From: UBA1672 sp964587815
GTDB taxonomy: Bacteria; Pseudomonadota; Alphaproteobacteria; Micavibrionales; Micavibrionaceae
Length of the DNA: 64,000 nucleotides
NCBI GenBank assembly: GCA_964587815.1
Contig: CAZPMH010000006.1
Span: 1-64,000 of the forward strand
Reading direction: 5' to 3'
The notes under the pieces are model-generated. The model did not search any database and was not told the DNA's origin. It saw nothing but the letters and a program-made list of their open reading frames with translations. Shown here piece after piece: positions 44,035 through 53,676 of this stretch (position 1 is its first letter; each line of letters opens with the position of its first letter). Position numbers and translations under genes: made by a program.

Positions 44035-45135
44035 ATGTCAGGTAATCGATTTGGGACAGCTTTTCAATATACGACCTTTGGCGAAAGCCACGGGATTGCC
44101 ATTGGTGCTGTGGTGGATGGTGTGCCGCCGCGTATTCCGCTTAGCGAGGCAGATATTCAAGGGTTTTTAGATCAGCGTAAGCCCGGACAGAACAGGCATA
44201 CCACGCAAAGGCGCGAACCTGATGAGGTTCAAATTCTTTCGGGTGTTTTTGAAGGGATGACCACAGGAACGCCGATTGGCTTGATCATCCACAATCAAGA
44301 CCAAAAATCTAAAGATTACGGCGATATTAAAGATAAGTTTCGCCCCGGGCATGCGGATTATACCTATCACGAGAAATACGGCATTCGTGATTACCGCGGT
44401 GGCGGGCGTTCTTCTGCGCGTGAGACGGCGATGCGTGTCGCGGCTGGTGCAATTGCGCGTAAAGTGTTGGAGCATGAGTTAGGTGCAGCGGTTTCTATAC
44501 GTGCATGCACGGTTCAGGTTGGGACTGAGACGGTTGATCGCACGCGCTGGGATTGGGATGCGGTCAGGCAGAACCCGTTTTTTGCGCCTGATGCGACGGC
44601 TGCGGAAGAATGGGCAACATATCTTGATGGCGTGCGTAAGGCGGGATCAAGCGCGGGGGCGATTGTTGAGGTGCATGCTTCGGGCATTCCCGCGGGGCTC
44701 GGCGCGCCTGTTTACGATAAATTAGATGCAGATTTGGCCAAGGCGATGATGAGCATCAATGCGGTTAAGGCTGTTGAAATTGGAAACGGTTTTGAAGCAG
44801 TTGCTCTGGGTGGTGAAGATAATGCCGATGAAATTCGCATAGGGGATGACGGTCAGCCGATTTTTCAAAGCAACAATGCGGGTGGTATTTTGGGGGGGAT
44901 CTCCTCAGGCCAAGATATTGTGATGCGCGTTGCGTTTAAGCCGACCAGTTCGATCCTTACCTCGCGCCAGACGATTGATAAAGACGGTAATGAAACGGAT
45001 ATTATTACAAAAGGCCGTCATGATCCGTGTGTAGGAATTCGCGGTGTTCCTGTTGTCGAGGCGATGATGGCTTGCGTTTTGGCCGACCATTGGTTGCGAC
45101 ATAAGGCGCAGTGTGTCACATTATCAGAAGCGTAA
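44035..45135 (+). CDS. aroC: Chorismate synthase
   Basis: Final enzyme of the shikimate pathway (FMN-dependent). 366 residues from ATG 44035. All three PROSITE signatures are visible: GESHGIAIGAVVDGVPP, the central GTPIGLIIHNQDQKSKDY and RPGHADYTYHEKYGIRDYRG, and GNGFEAV ... NAGGILGGISSGQDIV. It stands between the esterase and sppA. Confidence 0.98.
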   Translation: MSGNRFGTAFQYTTFGESHGIAIGAVVDGVPPRIPLSEADIQGFLDQRKPGQNRHTTQRREPDEVQILSGVFEGMTTGTPIGLIIHNQDQKSKDYGDIKDKFRPGHADYTYHEKYGIRDYRGGGRSSARETAMRVAAGAIARKVLEHELGAAVSIRACTVQVGTETVDRTRWDWDAVRQNPFFAPDATAAEEWATYLDGVRKAGSSAGAIVEVHASGIPAGLGAPVYDKLDADLAKAMMSINAVKAVEIGNGFEAVALGGEDNADEIRIGDDGQPIFQSNNAGGILGGISSGQDIVMRVAFKPTSSILTSRQTIDKDGNETDIITKGRHDPCVGIRGVPVVEAMMACVLADHWLRHKAQCVTLSEA

Positions 45136-45166
45136 TTTTGATCTTTTAATTTGAGGCTTTCCAATC

Positions 45167-47110
45167 ATGCAAAGAGACCCATGGAAGAAACGTGCGAGTT
45201 TGTTTTCAGGCGCTGTTCCAAAAAATGTAGAGCGCCCTAAATCGACGTGGCGGTTGTTGCCTATTTTGTGGATAGCGTTGAAGCGAACCTGTACTCTGCT
45301 CGGTGCGCTTTTCTTGGTTTCAACATTTATTATTATATGGAGTGTTTCCTCGCTCGTTCCTCAGGTTGATACATCTCTTCCAAAGGACATGGTTTTATAT
45401 ATTGAACTGGAAGGGTCGCTGGATGATGTTTCCAGAGATTCGGGGCTTACTTCGCCATTTGGCTCTCCTACTATGACAGTGAAGCATTTTACAGATGCAT
45501 TGAACAGGGCAGCGGACGATCCGCGTGTGCGTGGGGTTTTTGCGCGGTATGAGCGTGGGCAGTATGCGTTGGCTCATATTGAGGAAATGCGTGAAGCTGT
45601 TTTAAATTTTAGGAAAAGCGGTAAGTTTGCGCATATTTATGCGCCGTCTTTCGATGGCGGACTGGGCGCTTATTATCTGGCATCCGCTTTTGAAGATATA
45701 TGGTTGCAGCCGATGGGCGTTGTGCTGATTCCCGGAATAAATAGCGAGATTCCATTTTTCCGAAAAGCGATTGAAGATATCGGTATAGAGCCGCAATTTT
45801 TTAAGCGTAATGAGTATAAATCTGCCTATGACAGTGTTACGCGCGATACGATGTCTAAGGCTCATCGTGAGAATATGACGCAGCTGTTGAACGATATTTA
45901 TGGTTCAATAACGAGCGATATCGGTGTTAGTCGCGACTTGTCGATAGATGAAATTCAGGCAGTGATTGATAAGGGATTGCTTTTGTCTGACGATGCTTTG
46001 GCTTCAGGGCTTGTTGATCACGTAGCTTATGCTGACGATGCGTATGATCTTGTTCAGGACGAGATGTATGGAGAGGGCAGTTCGCGCGATGTGAAGTATG
46101 TGCGTTTAGGTATTTATGTCGGCGATATGCTAGGTGGAGGCGGTTTGACGCAATCGTTGGCACCAAGTTTCGGCGTATCAAAGTCGACATCAAAGAAAAA
46201 ATCTACAAAAAAGAAACCCGTGGTGGCTTTGGTTTATGTTGCGGGCGCGATTATGGACAATGACGGTACGCGGGCGCAATCGCCTGTGGTTGCTTTAGGA
46301 GGTGGGGTTGCGGCGGCGGATCGTATCGCTTCTGCGCTGTATGATATCTCGGAGGATGACAGTATAGACGCCGTTGTCATGCGGGTGAACAGCCCGGGTG
46401 GGTCTCCTGTTGCGTCGGAGACGATTTTGCGCGCGGTTCAAAAAGTTCAGGAGAAGGGTAAAACGGTTACGGTTTCCATGGGGCCTGTTGCCGCGTCCGG
46501 TGGGTATTGGGTTTCTGCATCGGCTGATCAAATCTTTGTGTCTGAAACGACGATTACGGGCTCGATCGGTGTGCTTGGCGGTAAGCTGTCTCTGGAAGAG
46601 ATGTGGGATTCACTCGGGGTGAATTGGGCACAAATTCAGATAGGGCAGAATGCGGGGCTTTTCTCATTCAATCAGCCTTTTTCGAAAAGTGAAGCGGAGC
46701 GTATGGAGGCGATGCTTGATAATATCTATAGCAGTTTTGTTACGCGCGTTTCAGAAGGGCGTGACTTAGAGCAAGATCAAGTTGAGCGTATAGCAGGTGG
46801 GCGCGTATGGAGTGGTAAAGGCGCGGTTGACGTTGGCTTGGCTGATCAGATTGGCGGTTTGGATAATGCGATTGATTATGCCGCCGTGCAGGTTGGAGAG
46901 GAAACGCGCGATGATGTTCGCGTTGTTATTATGCCAAAGCCTTTGACGCAGATTGAACGCTTTATCAAGGCGTTGGAGGGCAATGTTTCGGTTTATGAAT
47001 TCTTCGTTGGCAAGGATGGTTTGTTTTCTTCGTTTAAGCCATATGTCGATGCGTCGGTTATTTCATCACAATCACCCGTTATGGTTTATTACCCTGTAAA
47101 CTTGCGCTAA
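45167..47110 (+). CDS. sppA: Signal peptide peptidase SppA (67K type)
   Basis: Inner-membrane serine protease that degrades cleaved signal peptides. 647 residues; one transmembrane anchor at about 40-66. Both tandem S49 domains are present: the N-terminal domain carries the general base Lys in FKRNEYKSAYD and the C-terminal domain the nucleophile Ser in MGPVAASGGYW, the Ser/Lys pair that works across domains. A low-complexity STSKKKSTKKKP linker separates the domains. Full-length 67K form. Confidence 0.95.
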   Translation: MQRDPWKKRASLFSGAVPKNVERPKSTWRLLPILWIALKRTCTLLGALFLVSTFIIIWSVSSLVPQVDTSLPKDMVLYIELEGSLDDVSRDSGLTSPFGSPTMTVKHFTDALNRAADDPRVRGVFARYERGQYALAHIEEMREAVLNFRKSGKFAHIYAPSFDGGLGAYYLASAFEDIWLQPMGVVLIPGINSEIPFFRKAIEDIGIEPQFFKRNEYKSAYDSVTRDTMSKAHRENMTQLLNDIYGSITSDIGVSRDLSIDEIQAVIDKGLLLSDDALASGLVDHVAYADDAYDLVQDEMYGEGSSRDVKYVRLGIYVGDMLGGGGLTQSLAPSFGVSKSTSKKKSTKKKPVVALVYVAGAIMDNDGTRAQSPVVALGGGVAAADRIASALYDISEDDSIDAVVMRVNSPGGSPVASETILRAVQKVQEKGKTVTVSMGPVAASGGYWVSASADQIFVSETTITGSIGVLGGKLSLEEMWDSLGVNWAQIQIGQNAGLFSFNQPFSKSEAERMEAMLDNIYSSFVTRVSEGRDLEQDQVERIAGGRVWSGKGAVDVGLADQIGGLDNAIDYAAVQVGEETRDDVRVVIMPKPLTQIERFIKALEGNVSVYEFFVGKDGLFSSFKPYVDASVISSQSPVMVYYPVNLR

Positions 47111-47128
47111 AGCGACGTAGATTTTTAT

Positions 47129-47893
47129 CTAAGCGGCTTGTTTTTTATTTGTTTTTTTTTGAGCTTCGCTTGATTTAGTGCTGTCTTCGAACATGACTTT
47201 CAGTTGGTCGTACATGTCGTGGAATGACATGATGATGTGGTCGGGGCCGAGGTTTTTTTCTAAAATTGCGACGGCTGCGTTGAATGCAACGGCGATTGGC
47301 GTGACGGTTCCCTCAATGGCTTTTGATGCGGCGAGGGCGGCGATCACATCTTTGTGGCGATCGCCAATATACCAGATGATATCATCCTGTTTCGGCTCAA
47401 TATCCATGCGTTTTAGCGCCAAAAGAATAGGTTCGGGGTTTGGTTTTGAATTTTTGATATCTTCTCTGAACACTGTCGTTTTGAAGTAGTCATCCAAATC
47501 AAACTTTGTGATGATATCGTGGCCGTAGCCTTTGCCCAAGCCATTGCTGACCAAGGAAAGCGGCACGTCGTTTTTATTTAAAAGCTCTAAGACATCGTAA
47601 AGACCGGGGCAGGGCTGTACGATTTGTTCGACGGGTTTGCGGCGGAATTTGTGAATGGCACGATGTACGATCAGGCGCGGGCGTTTTTTGTTTTTGTTCG
47701 TCCATTCAGGGTCGTGCCATTCGGGAACAATTCGGCCTTTTCCGCCGCGCTTAAATATCCAAGCAAAAACTTTCGATATTTTATAATTCAGGTTGTCCAA
47801 GAATTCCAAAATGCTCAACAGTCGTGGATTGACGTGGCGTACGGCTGTTCCATCCATGTCGAATATTACGATTGTCGGTTTTTGAATGCTCAT
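47129..47893 (-). CDS. HAD-superfamily hydrolase
   Basis: 254 residues with HAD motifs I (FDMDGTAV, nucleophile Asp), II (LSLVSNGLG, Ser/Thr), III (KPNPEPILLAL, Lys) and IV (WYIGDRHKDV, Asp). The helical cap lies between motifs I and II and is enlarged and Lys/Arg-rich. Phosphoglycolate phosphatase-like members share this plan; the substrate is undetermined. Convergent with sppA and 80 bases after dxs. Confidence 0.88.
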   Translation of the reverse strand: MSIQKPTIVIFDMDGTAVRHVNPRLLSILEFLDNLNYKISKVFAWIFKRGGKGRIVPEWHDPEWTNKNKKRPRLIVHRAIHKFRRKPVEQIVQPCPGLYDVLELLNKNDVPLSLVSNGLGKGYGHDIITKFDLDDYFKTTVFREDIKNSKPNPEPILLALKRMDIEPKQDDIIWYIGDRHKDVIAALAASKAIEGTVTPIAVAFNAAVAILEKNLGPDHIIMSFHDMYDQLKVMFEDSTKSSEAQKKTNKKQAA

Positions 47894-47975
47894 TTAACTT
47901 ACTATAGAATTTTGCGGATTTTAGTCAATCAAAAGCGGATTTATGCTTGTTGAAGCCTTGGAATAAAAGGGTTTC

Positions 47976-49958
47976 CTACATTACAGATGATGCTTTTGCG
48001 GCAATTTGTCTTGCGTTTAAGCCCGCTGTTTCATATTGTGCTTCCGGGTCATCATGATCTTGGAAGATGTCGGGCAATGTCATGGTTCGTACTTTTAGCC
48101 CCTTATCAAGCAAGCCTGAGTCGGATAAAAATTCAAGGACAATTGAGCCAAAACCGCCGCGAGATCCTTCCTCAACGGTGATGAGTGCATCGTGGGATTG
48201 TGCCAGCTTTTTGATGAGGTCTGTGTCTAAAGGCTTTGCAAAGCGTGCATCGGCGATTGTGATATCCGTACTCAGCGTTGATTTAACAATCTCTGCTGCC
48301 TTTTTGCACTCTTCTAGGCGTGCGCCGAAATTGATAAGCGCGAGCTTTTTACCTTTTTGAATTGTGCGGCCTTTGCCGATTGGTAAAATTTCAGGGTTTT
48401 CGGGTATGTCAGCGCCTGTTCCTTCGCCGCGTGGGTATCTGAAGGCAATAGGGCCATCATCATAGTCCGCTGCTGTTGCCACCATGTTGGCAAGCTCTGC
48501 TTCGTCGGCGGCGGCCATAACCACCATATGTGGAAGGCAGGTTAGGTAGGCGATATCAAAGCTGCCTGCGTGGGTTTGACCGTCGGCGCCGACAAGACCC
48601 GCACGATCAATTGCAAAGCGTACGGGCAGGTTTTGAAGGGCGACATCGTGAACGACTTGATCATAAGCGCGTTGCAGGAATGTTGAATAGATTGTGACGA
48701 AGGGTTTGAAGCCTTCGGTAGCCATCCCCGCGGCGAAGGTCACCGCATGTTGTTCGGCGATACCAACGTCAAATGTGCGTTCAAGGAAAGCGTGGGCAAA
48801 TGCGTCCATGCCTGTGCCGGAGGGCATCGCCGCCGTGATGCCGACAATTTTGGAGTCTTTTTCCGCGATTTTTATTAGGGTGTCTGCATATACTTTTGTA
48901 TAGGACGGTGCGCCGATTTTTCCTTTAACTTGCGCGCCTGTTACCACATCGAATTTTTTCACGCCGTGCATTTTGTCTTTCGAATTTTCTGCCGGCGCGT
49001 AGCCTTTGCCCTTCTGGGTGAGTGCGTGGATTAGGATCGGGCCGTCATGGTCTTGGTCACGTATGTTTCTTAAAATCGGAAGCAGGTGATCCAGATTGTG
49101 TCCGTCGACGGGGCCGATGTAGTAGAAGCCTAATTCTTCGAATAGTGAGCCTGCCCCGAATGTTCCGCGCGCGCGTTCTTCCGCTTTCTTGGCGGCATTC
49201 CGCAATGGTGTCGGTAGAATATCGGTGATTTTTTTGCCGATTTCGCGTGCGCCGATATAAGGTTTTGACGATACGATTTTTGTTAAGTGTGTGCTGATTG
49301 CGCCTACGGGCGGGGCGATTGACATTTCGTTGTCATTTAAAATAACGATCAGGCGGGTTTTTTTGCCATTTACGGTTTGTGCCCCTGCATTGTTCATGGC
49401 TTCATAAGCCATACCTGCGGACAGTGCACCGTCGCCGATGACTGAAATAACATGATGGTTGTTTTGTTCACTGCCATTTTGATTCAGTTGATGAGCGGTG
49501 GCGATGCCGAGGCCTGCGGAAATGGAGGTTGAGCTATGTGCCGCGCCGAAGGGGTCGTATTCGCTTTCGCTGCGTTTTGTGAAGCCAGACAACCCGCCGC
49601 CTTGGCGTAATGTGCTAAGCCTATCTTTTCGACCTGTCAGAATTTTGTGCGGGTATGTCTGATGGCCAACATCCCATATGACCTTATCATCAGGTGTATT
49701 AAAAACAGCATGGATGGCTACGGTTAGTTCGACCACTCCCAAACCTGCGCCGAGGTGGCCGCCTGTTTTTGATACGGCATTAATCATAAAATCGCGCACA
49801 TTATCGCACAGGGCCTTTAGCTCATCATCGCTGAGATTTTTCATATCGTCAGGTGTGTCGACGGTTTTCAAAATATCTTTTTTCGCCGTGTTCTCTTCTT
49901 TCACGGGTACGGGGTTGTTATCCATGTCGTTTGACTTTGTTTTTTGATTTTGCGGCAT
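47976..49958 (-). CDS. dxs: 1-deoxy-D-xylulose-5-phosphate synthase
   Basis: Thiamine-dependent first step of the MEP isoprenoid route. 660 residues with VVELTVAIHAVFNTP, the DVGHQTYPHKILTGR motif, the thiamine-binding GDGALSAGMAYEAMNNAG, the pyrimidine domain around GIAEQHAVTFAAGMATEG and the C-terminal transketolase-like domain. It follows ispA by 27 bases; xseB-ispA-dxs on the minus strand is a common alphaproteobacterial operon, and ispH at 52.7 kb supplies a later step. Confidence 0.98.
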   Translation of the reverse strand: MPQNQKTKSNDMDNNPVPVKEENTAKKDILKTVDTPDDMKNLSDDELKALCDNVRDFMINAVSKTGGHLGAGLGVVELTVAIHAVFNTPDDKVIWDVGHQTYPHKILTGRKDRLSTLRQGGGLSGFTKRSESEYDPFGAAHSSTSISAGLGIATAHQLNQNGSEQNNHHVISVIGDGALSAGMAYEAMNNAGAQTVNGKKTRLIVILNDNEMSIAPPVGAISTHLTKIVSSKPYIGAREIGKKITDILPTPLRNAAKKAEERARGTFGAGSLFEELGFYYIGPVDGHNLDHLLPILRNIRDQDHDGPILIHALTQKGKGYAPAENSKDKMHGVKKFDVVTGAQVKGKIGAPSYTKVYADTLIKIAEKDSKIVGITAAMPSGTGMDAFAHAFLERTFDVGIAEQHAVTFAAGMATEGFKPFVTIYSTFLQRAYDQVVHDVALQNLPVRFAIDRAGLVGADGQTHAGSFDIAYLTCLPHMVVMAAADEAELANMVATAADYDDGPIAFRYPRGEGTGADIPENPEILPIGKGRTIQKGKKLALINFGARLEECKKAAEIVKSTLSTDITIADARFAKPLDTDLIKKLAQSHDALITVEEGSRGGFGSIVLEFLSDSGLLDKGLKVRTMTLPDIFQDHDDPEAQYETAGLNARQIAAKASSVM

Positions 49959-49985
49959 TGATAAGCCTTTCTGCGGCTTTTTAAA

Positions 49986-50897
49986 TTAGGCGCGTCTTTC
50001 CAGTACGTAGTAAGCCAGTTTTTTCAATGTTTCGCCGCGACGTTCAAATGTGCGCAAGTGGCCGACGGCCTGTTGTACCAGCATTTCCGCGCGGTCGCGT
50101 GCTTGCTCCTTACCCATGGTCGAGACAAACGTTGCTTTGCCTGCTTGTTCATCTTTTTGTGTGTCTTTGCCAGTATCTTGCGGGTCTGCCTCAACGTCTA
50201 GAATGTCGTCTGTGACTTGGAACGCAAGGCCGAGATCATGGGCGTAGTTACAAAGAGCTTTTTTGTGGTGGTCGCCTGCTTTGCCTAAAATAGCACCTGC
50301 TTCACATGCAAAAGCCATAAGCTTTCCTGTTTTCATACGTTGCATGCGTGAAATTGTACCAAGGTCGAAGTCTTCCTTTTCGGCGATAAGGTCAAGCATT
50401 TGTCCGCCCGCCATACCGTGTCCGCCGGCCGCAGCAGCGAGGGATTTGATTAATTCGCATCGAACGCGCGGGTCTTCATGTGTTTCGGGTTCGCTTAAGA
50501 TTTCGAAGGCTAACGTGAGCAGAGCATCGCCTGCTAAAATAGCTGTAGCCTCATCAAATTGGCGGTGGACGGTTGGTTTTCCGCGGCGCAATGCTGCGTT
50601 GTCCATTGCAGGTAAGTCATCGTGAATAAGGGAATAACAATGGATAAATTCCAGTGCAGCGCCAACGCGGCGGGCGCGGGCAGGGTCGACATTAAATAAG
50701 GCCGCAGATTGTACGACTAAAAATGGTCTTAAGCGTTTGCCACCGCCCAAGGTTCCATGGCGCATAGCGTCGAACAAGATTCTTTCGGCTAAGTCGGTCT
50801 CGGGCAGAAGACGAGAAATTGTTTTGTTTATTGCTGCGCTGACAGAATCCATTTCAGCCTGAAGTTCGGGGTCTGCGTCTCTGGGGGAAGGGGCCAT
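49986..50897 (-). CDS. ispA: Farnesyl diphosphate synthase
   Basis: Makes FPP from IPP and DMAPP. 303 residues; the first Asp-rich motif is DDLPAMD (93-99) with the two-residue insertion of class I bacterial enzymes, the second is DDILD at about 235, and GGGKRLRP is at 51-58. The residues before the first motif (HCYSLIH) fit a short-chain product. Lies between xseB and dxs. Confidence 0.96.
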   Translation of the reverse strand: MAPSPRDADPELQAEMDSVSAAINKTISRLLPETDLAERILFDAMRHGTLGGGKRLRPFLVVQSAALFNVDPARARRVGAALEFIHCYSLIHDDLPAMDNAALRRGKPTVHRQFDEATAILAGDALLTLAFEILSEPETHEDPRVRCELIKSLAAAAGGHGMAGGQMLDLIAEKEDFDLGTISRMQRMKTGKLMAFACEAGAILGKAGDHHKKALCNYAHDLGLAFQVTDDILDVEADPQDTGKDTQKDEQAGKATFVSTMGKEQARDRAEMLVQQAVGHLRTFERRGETLKKLAYYVLERRA

Positions 50898-50926
50898 GAT
50901 GTGTTCCTTGGTTTTTAAACGTTGTT

Positions 50927-51163
50927 CTAATCAAGCGCGCTTGTTTTTACGCTGCCATCTTCGGCAATTGATATTTTTTCAATTTTTGCCTGTGCTTCGC
51001 TCAGCTTTTTTTCGCAGTGCTGTTTTAGCTTTATGCCGCGCTCGTATGAGGTTATTGACTCCTCTAGGGGGGAGTCGCCTGTTTCCAGATTTTTTACGAT
51101 TTTTTCCAGTTCGGCTAACGCGTTTTCGAAACTTAGTTTTTCTATGGGCTGTGACTGATCCAT
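50927..51163 (-). CDS. xseB: Exodeoxyribonuclease VII small subunit
   Basis: Partner of XseA in single-strand DNA degradation. 78 residues with the family signature FENALAELEKIVKNLETGDSPLEESI and a helical body ending in KLSEAQAKIEKI. First gene of the xseB-ispA-dxs group, 29 bases before ispA. xseA is outside this window. Confidence 0.96.
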   Translation of the reverse strand: MDQSQPIEKLSFENALAELEKIVKNLETGDSPLEESITSYERGIKLKQHCEKKLSEAQAKIEKISIAEDGSVKTSALD

Positions 51164-51321
51164 AAGTTTATGCCTTTAACTATCTGCGCAAAATTATACG
51201 CCATTACTTTGGTCAATTGCGTCTGTTTTTTAGTTTCACGCAGTGTATGTCAGCTGAGTGCGTTTCTCAAGTATTTTAGTGCTTTGGCAGATGTTATCTT
51301 GGATTCTTTAGGGCGTGCTTC

Positions 51322-51915
51322 TCAGGCGAAGCCTAGTTTTTGTTCCAAAGCGCCGCATAGCATGTGCCCCAGAAGAATGTGCATTTCTTGTATGCGTGCC
51401 GTTTCCTGCGCGGGAACAATTAAAGACTGATCGGAAAGTGCGATCATTTTTCCGCCGTCGCGGCCTGTAAGCGCAACTGTTTTTATTTCTTTTTCTTGTG
51501 CTGTTTTTAAAGCGTTTAGTATGTTCGGGCTGTTGCCAGAGGTACTAATGGCGAAAAGAACATCGCCTTTTTTACCCAATGCTTCTATCTGGCGGGAAAA
51601 AATATGATCAAAGCCCATATCGTTGCCTGCTGCGGTTAGGGTGGAGGTGTCCGTTGTTAAAGCAAGCGCTGCAATGGGGGCGCGATCATTGATAAAGCGT
51701 ACGGTTAATTCTGTTGCAAGATGCTGGGCGTCGGCTGCGCTACCGCCGTTGCCGCAGAATAATATTTTATTGCCGTTTTTAATGGCGCTGTGGCATGCGC
51801 CTAATATTTTTGAGAAATCGTCCTTCAGGAGTTCGGCTGTTTTTTGAGCGCATTTTTGGTGCGCGTCGTTTTGTACTTGCCAATAGGTGTCAAGGTTGAA
51901 ATCTGTTTCGCTCAT
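51322..51915 (-). CDS. gmhA: Sedoheptulose-7-phosphate isomerase
   Basis: First step of ADP-heptose synthesis for the LPS core. 197 residues; single SIS domain with GNGGSAADAQHLATELTVRF and FAISTSGNSPNILNAL, plus the C-terminal catalytic His/Glu helix EMHILLGHMLCGALE. DnaA-initiator-associating protein DiaA is a relative, but GmhA fits the gene neighbourhood of envelope functions. Spaced 24 bases from the lipoprotein gene upstream. Confidence 0.92.
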   Translation of the reverse strand: MSETDFNLDTYWQVQNDAHQKCAQKTAELLKDDFSKILGACHSAIKNGNKILFCGNGGSAADAQHLATELTVRFINDRAPIAALALTTDTSTLTAAGNDMGFDHIFSRQIEALGKKGDVLFAISTSGNSPNILNALKTAQEKEIKTVALTGRDGGKMIALSDQSLIVPAQETARIQEMHILLGHMLCGALEQKLGFA

Positions 51916-51939
51916 AGCCCGTCCCTTAGGGTCTCGCTT

Positions 51940-52593
51940 TTAATTAACCGGAGCTACCGGGGTTTTCTTTTTAATCGGAACCATGTGCTTACGATTATAT
52001 TCTAATTGGTCGGGCGTTACCTGAAAGCCGATTAATACACGGTAGCGATAGGCTTGTTCTTTACTGTTGATCGGTATGATCTGCCTGAGTTGTTCGAAAT
52101 AGGTGTGTTGATTTGCACCTGCGGCGAATGTCATGGAGGCCGCGAATATTTCCTTTGCTAAAATTTTTCCTGTTGGCGTTGTTACAACAATAAAGAAGGG
52201 GTAGGAGAAAAACGGTTTTTCAGCCTTATCATTGCGCCCTTTGGGCCCCAGTGTGCCTTGGAAGATAACTTTCAGGTCGATAATCGCGCTTTTGGATGCG
52301 AGTTTACATGTGCTCTCGGCACTTTTGATGTCGATGCGTGAAATCAGGTTTTTTCTGCTCGGTGATTTCGGTGATGAGAAATCACTTAAGGATGATAAAT
52401 CATCCACAATTTCAATTTGCGGACATTCATTGGCCAAAAGATATTCCGTGCGGCCTTCCACAAGCCTTGGAACACCCAGATTTTCCTTTAAGGCATGCAC
52501 GTCTTCGTCAACGGCCTCGATTGTTTCGCACGCCGTTAAGGGAAGGATGAGTAAGCATAAACACAGTATTGACCAGCGGTTCAGTTTTTTCAT
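51940..52593 (-). CDS. Lipoprotein of unknown function
   Basis: 217 residues with a clear lipobox (PLTAC, lipid Cys about 22). The mature part opens with an acidic helix, then beta-rich sequence with two cysteines (NECPQIEIVD and STCKLASK) and a motif DLKVIFQGTLGPKGR followed by FFIVVTTPTGKILAKEIF. The fold looks like a small envelope beta-sandwich, but no family is recognised. It is divergent from ispH and probably transcribed with gmhA. Confidence 0.8.
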   Translation of the reverse strand: MKKLNRWSILCLCLLILPLTACETIEAVDEDVHALKENLGVPRLVEGRTEYLLANECPQIEIVDDLSSLSDFSSPKSPSRKNLISRIDIKSAESTCKLASKSAIIDLKVIFQGTLGPKGRNDKAEKPFFSYPFFIVVTTPTGKILAKEIFAASMTFAAGANQHTYFEQLRQIIPINSKEQAYRYRVLIGFQVTPDQLEYNRKHMVPIKKKTPVAPVN

Positions 52594-52723
52594 GGTTTAA
52601 CAAAGCCTAATCAGAATGAATTAAGAGTTTTTACAGTACGCAACATCTGCGAAATTCGCAAGGGGATGGATTATTATAACAGAATTGCCTATATAAAAAG
52701 AATAATTAATGTAGGCTGTTTGA

Positions 52724-53674
52724 ATGTCGCAAAAACCTGATTTGAAAATTTTACTTGCTGCGCCGCGCGGATTTTGTGCGGGGGTTGATCGCGCGATCCA
52801 GATTGTGGAGTTGGCGTTGGAGAAATACGGCGCGCCTGTTTATGTACGGCACGAGATTGTTCACAATAAGTATGTCGTTGATTCTTTGCGTGATAAGGGC
52901 GCGATTTTTGTTGAGGAATTGGATGAAATTCCCAATGACGGGCAACCTGTTATTTTTTCCGCGCATGGTGTGCCAAAATCTGTGCCACAAGAAGCAGAGG
53001 CGCGTGAGATGTTTTTTATTGATGCGACGTGCCCGTTGGTGAGCAAGGTTCACAGGGAAGCGGAGCGTCATTTCAAAATGGGCGATCATATTGTTCTGAT
53101 TGGTCATGCGGGGCATCCCGAGGTGATTGGTACGATGGGGCAGCTCCCAAAAGGATCGGTTAGTCTTGTTGAAACGCTGGATGATGTGGCAGCGTTAGAG
53201 GTGGAGGATGCAGGAAAGCTGGCCTATTGCACCCAGACCACTTTGTCGGTGGATGATACGGCCTCCATCGTTGAGGCGTTACAAGCTAAATTCCCTGAGA
53301 TTAAAGGGCCTAGGAAGGAAGATATTTGCTATGCCACGACCAACCGACAGGCGGCGATGAAGGCGATTGCGCCGCTGAGTAATGCGGTGATGGTGATTGG
53401 CTCGCCGAATTCTTCTAATTCAAACCGCTTGGTTGAGGTTGCCGCATTGAACGGATGTGAAAAGGCGATGTTGGTTCCCACGGTTAAGGATATTGATTGG
53501 ACGTGGTTGGACGGTGTTGAAGCGCTTGGATTGAGTGCGGGAGCATCTGCGCCTGAGATTTTAGTTGATGAAGTGATTGCCAAGGCGCGTGAGGCGTTCA
53601 ACGTTACGGTCGAAGAGGTTGCGATTACGCAAGAAAATGTGCATTTCAAAGTGCCGCGGATATTGGTGGCTTAA
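52724..53674 (+). CDS. ispH: 4-hydroxy-3-methylbut-2-enyl diphosphate reductase
   Basis: Last step of the MEP pathway, giving IPP and DMAPP. 316 residues with the cluster-binding cysteines in APRGFCAGVDRAIQIV (first), IDATCPLVSKVHREA (second) and DICYATTNRQAA (third), and the catalytic Glu region in the TTLSVDDT part. Leads ispH, P-loop protein, rnhA on the plus strand with almost no gaps. Confidence 0.98.
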   Translation: MSQKPDLKILLAAPRGFCAGVDRAIQIVELALEKYGAPVYVRHEIVHNKYVVDSLRDKGAIFVEELDEIPNDGQPVIFSAHGVPKSVPQEAEAREMFFIDATCPLVSKVHREAERHFKMGDHIVLIGHAGHPEVIGTMGQLPKGSVSLVETLDDVAALEVEDAGKLAYCTQTTLSVDDTASIVEALQAKFPEIKGPRKEDICYATTNRQAAMKAIAPLSNAVMVIGSPNSSNSNRLVEVAALNGCEKAMLVPTVKDIDWTWLDGVEALGLSAGASAPEILVDEVIAKAREAFNVTVEEVAITQENVHFKVPRILVA

Positions 53675-53676
53675 AC

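Noticed and set aside
51164..51430. Plus-strand 86-codon ORF between xseB and gmhA
   Set aside because: Most of it is antisense to gmhA, it has no ribosome site and the protein looks random.
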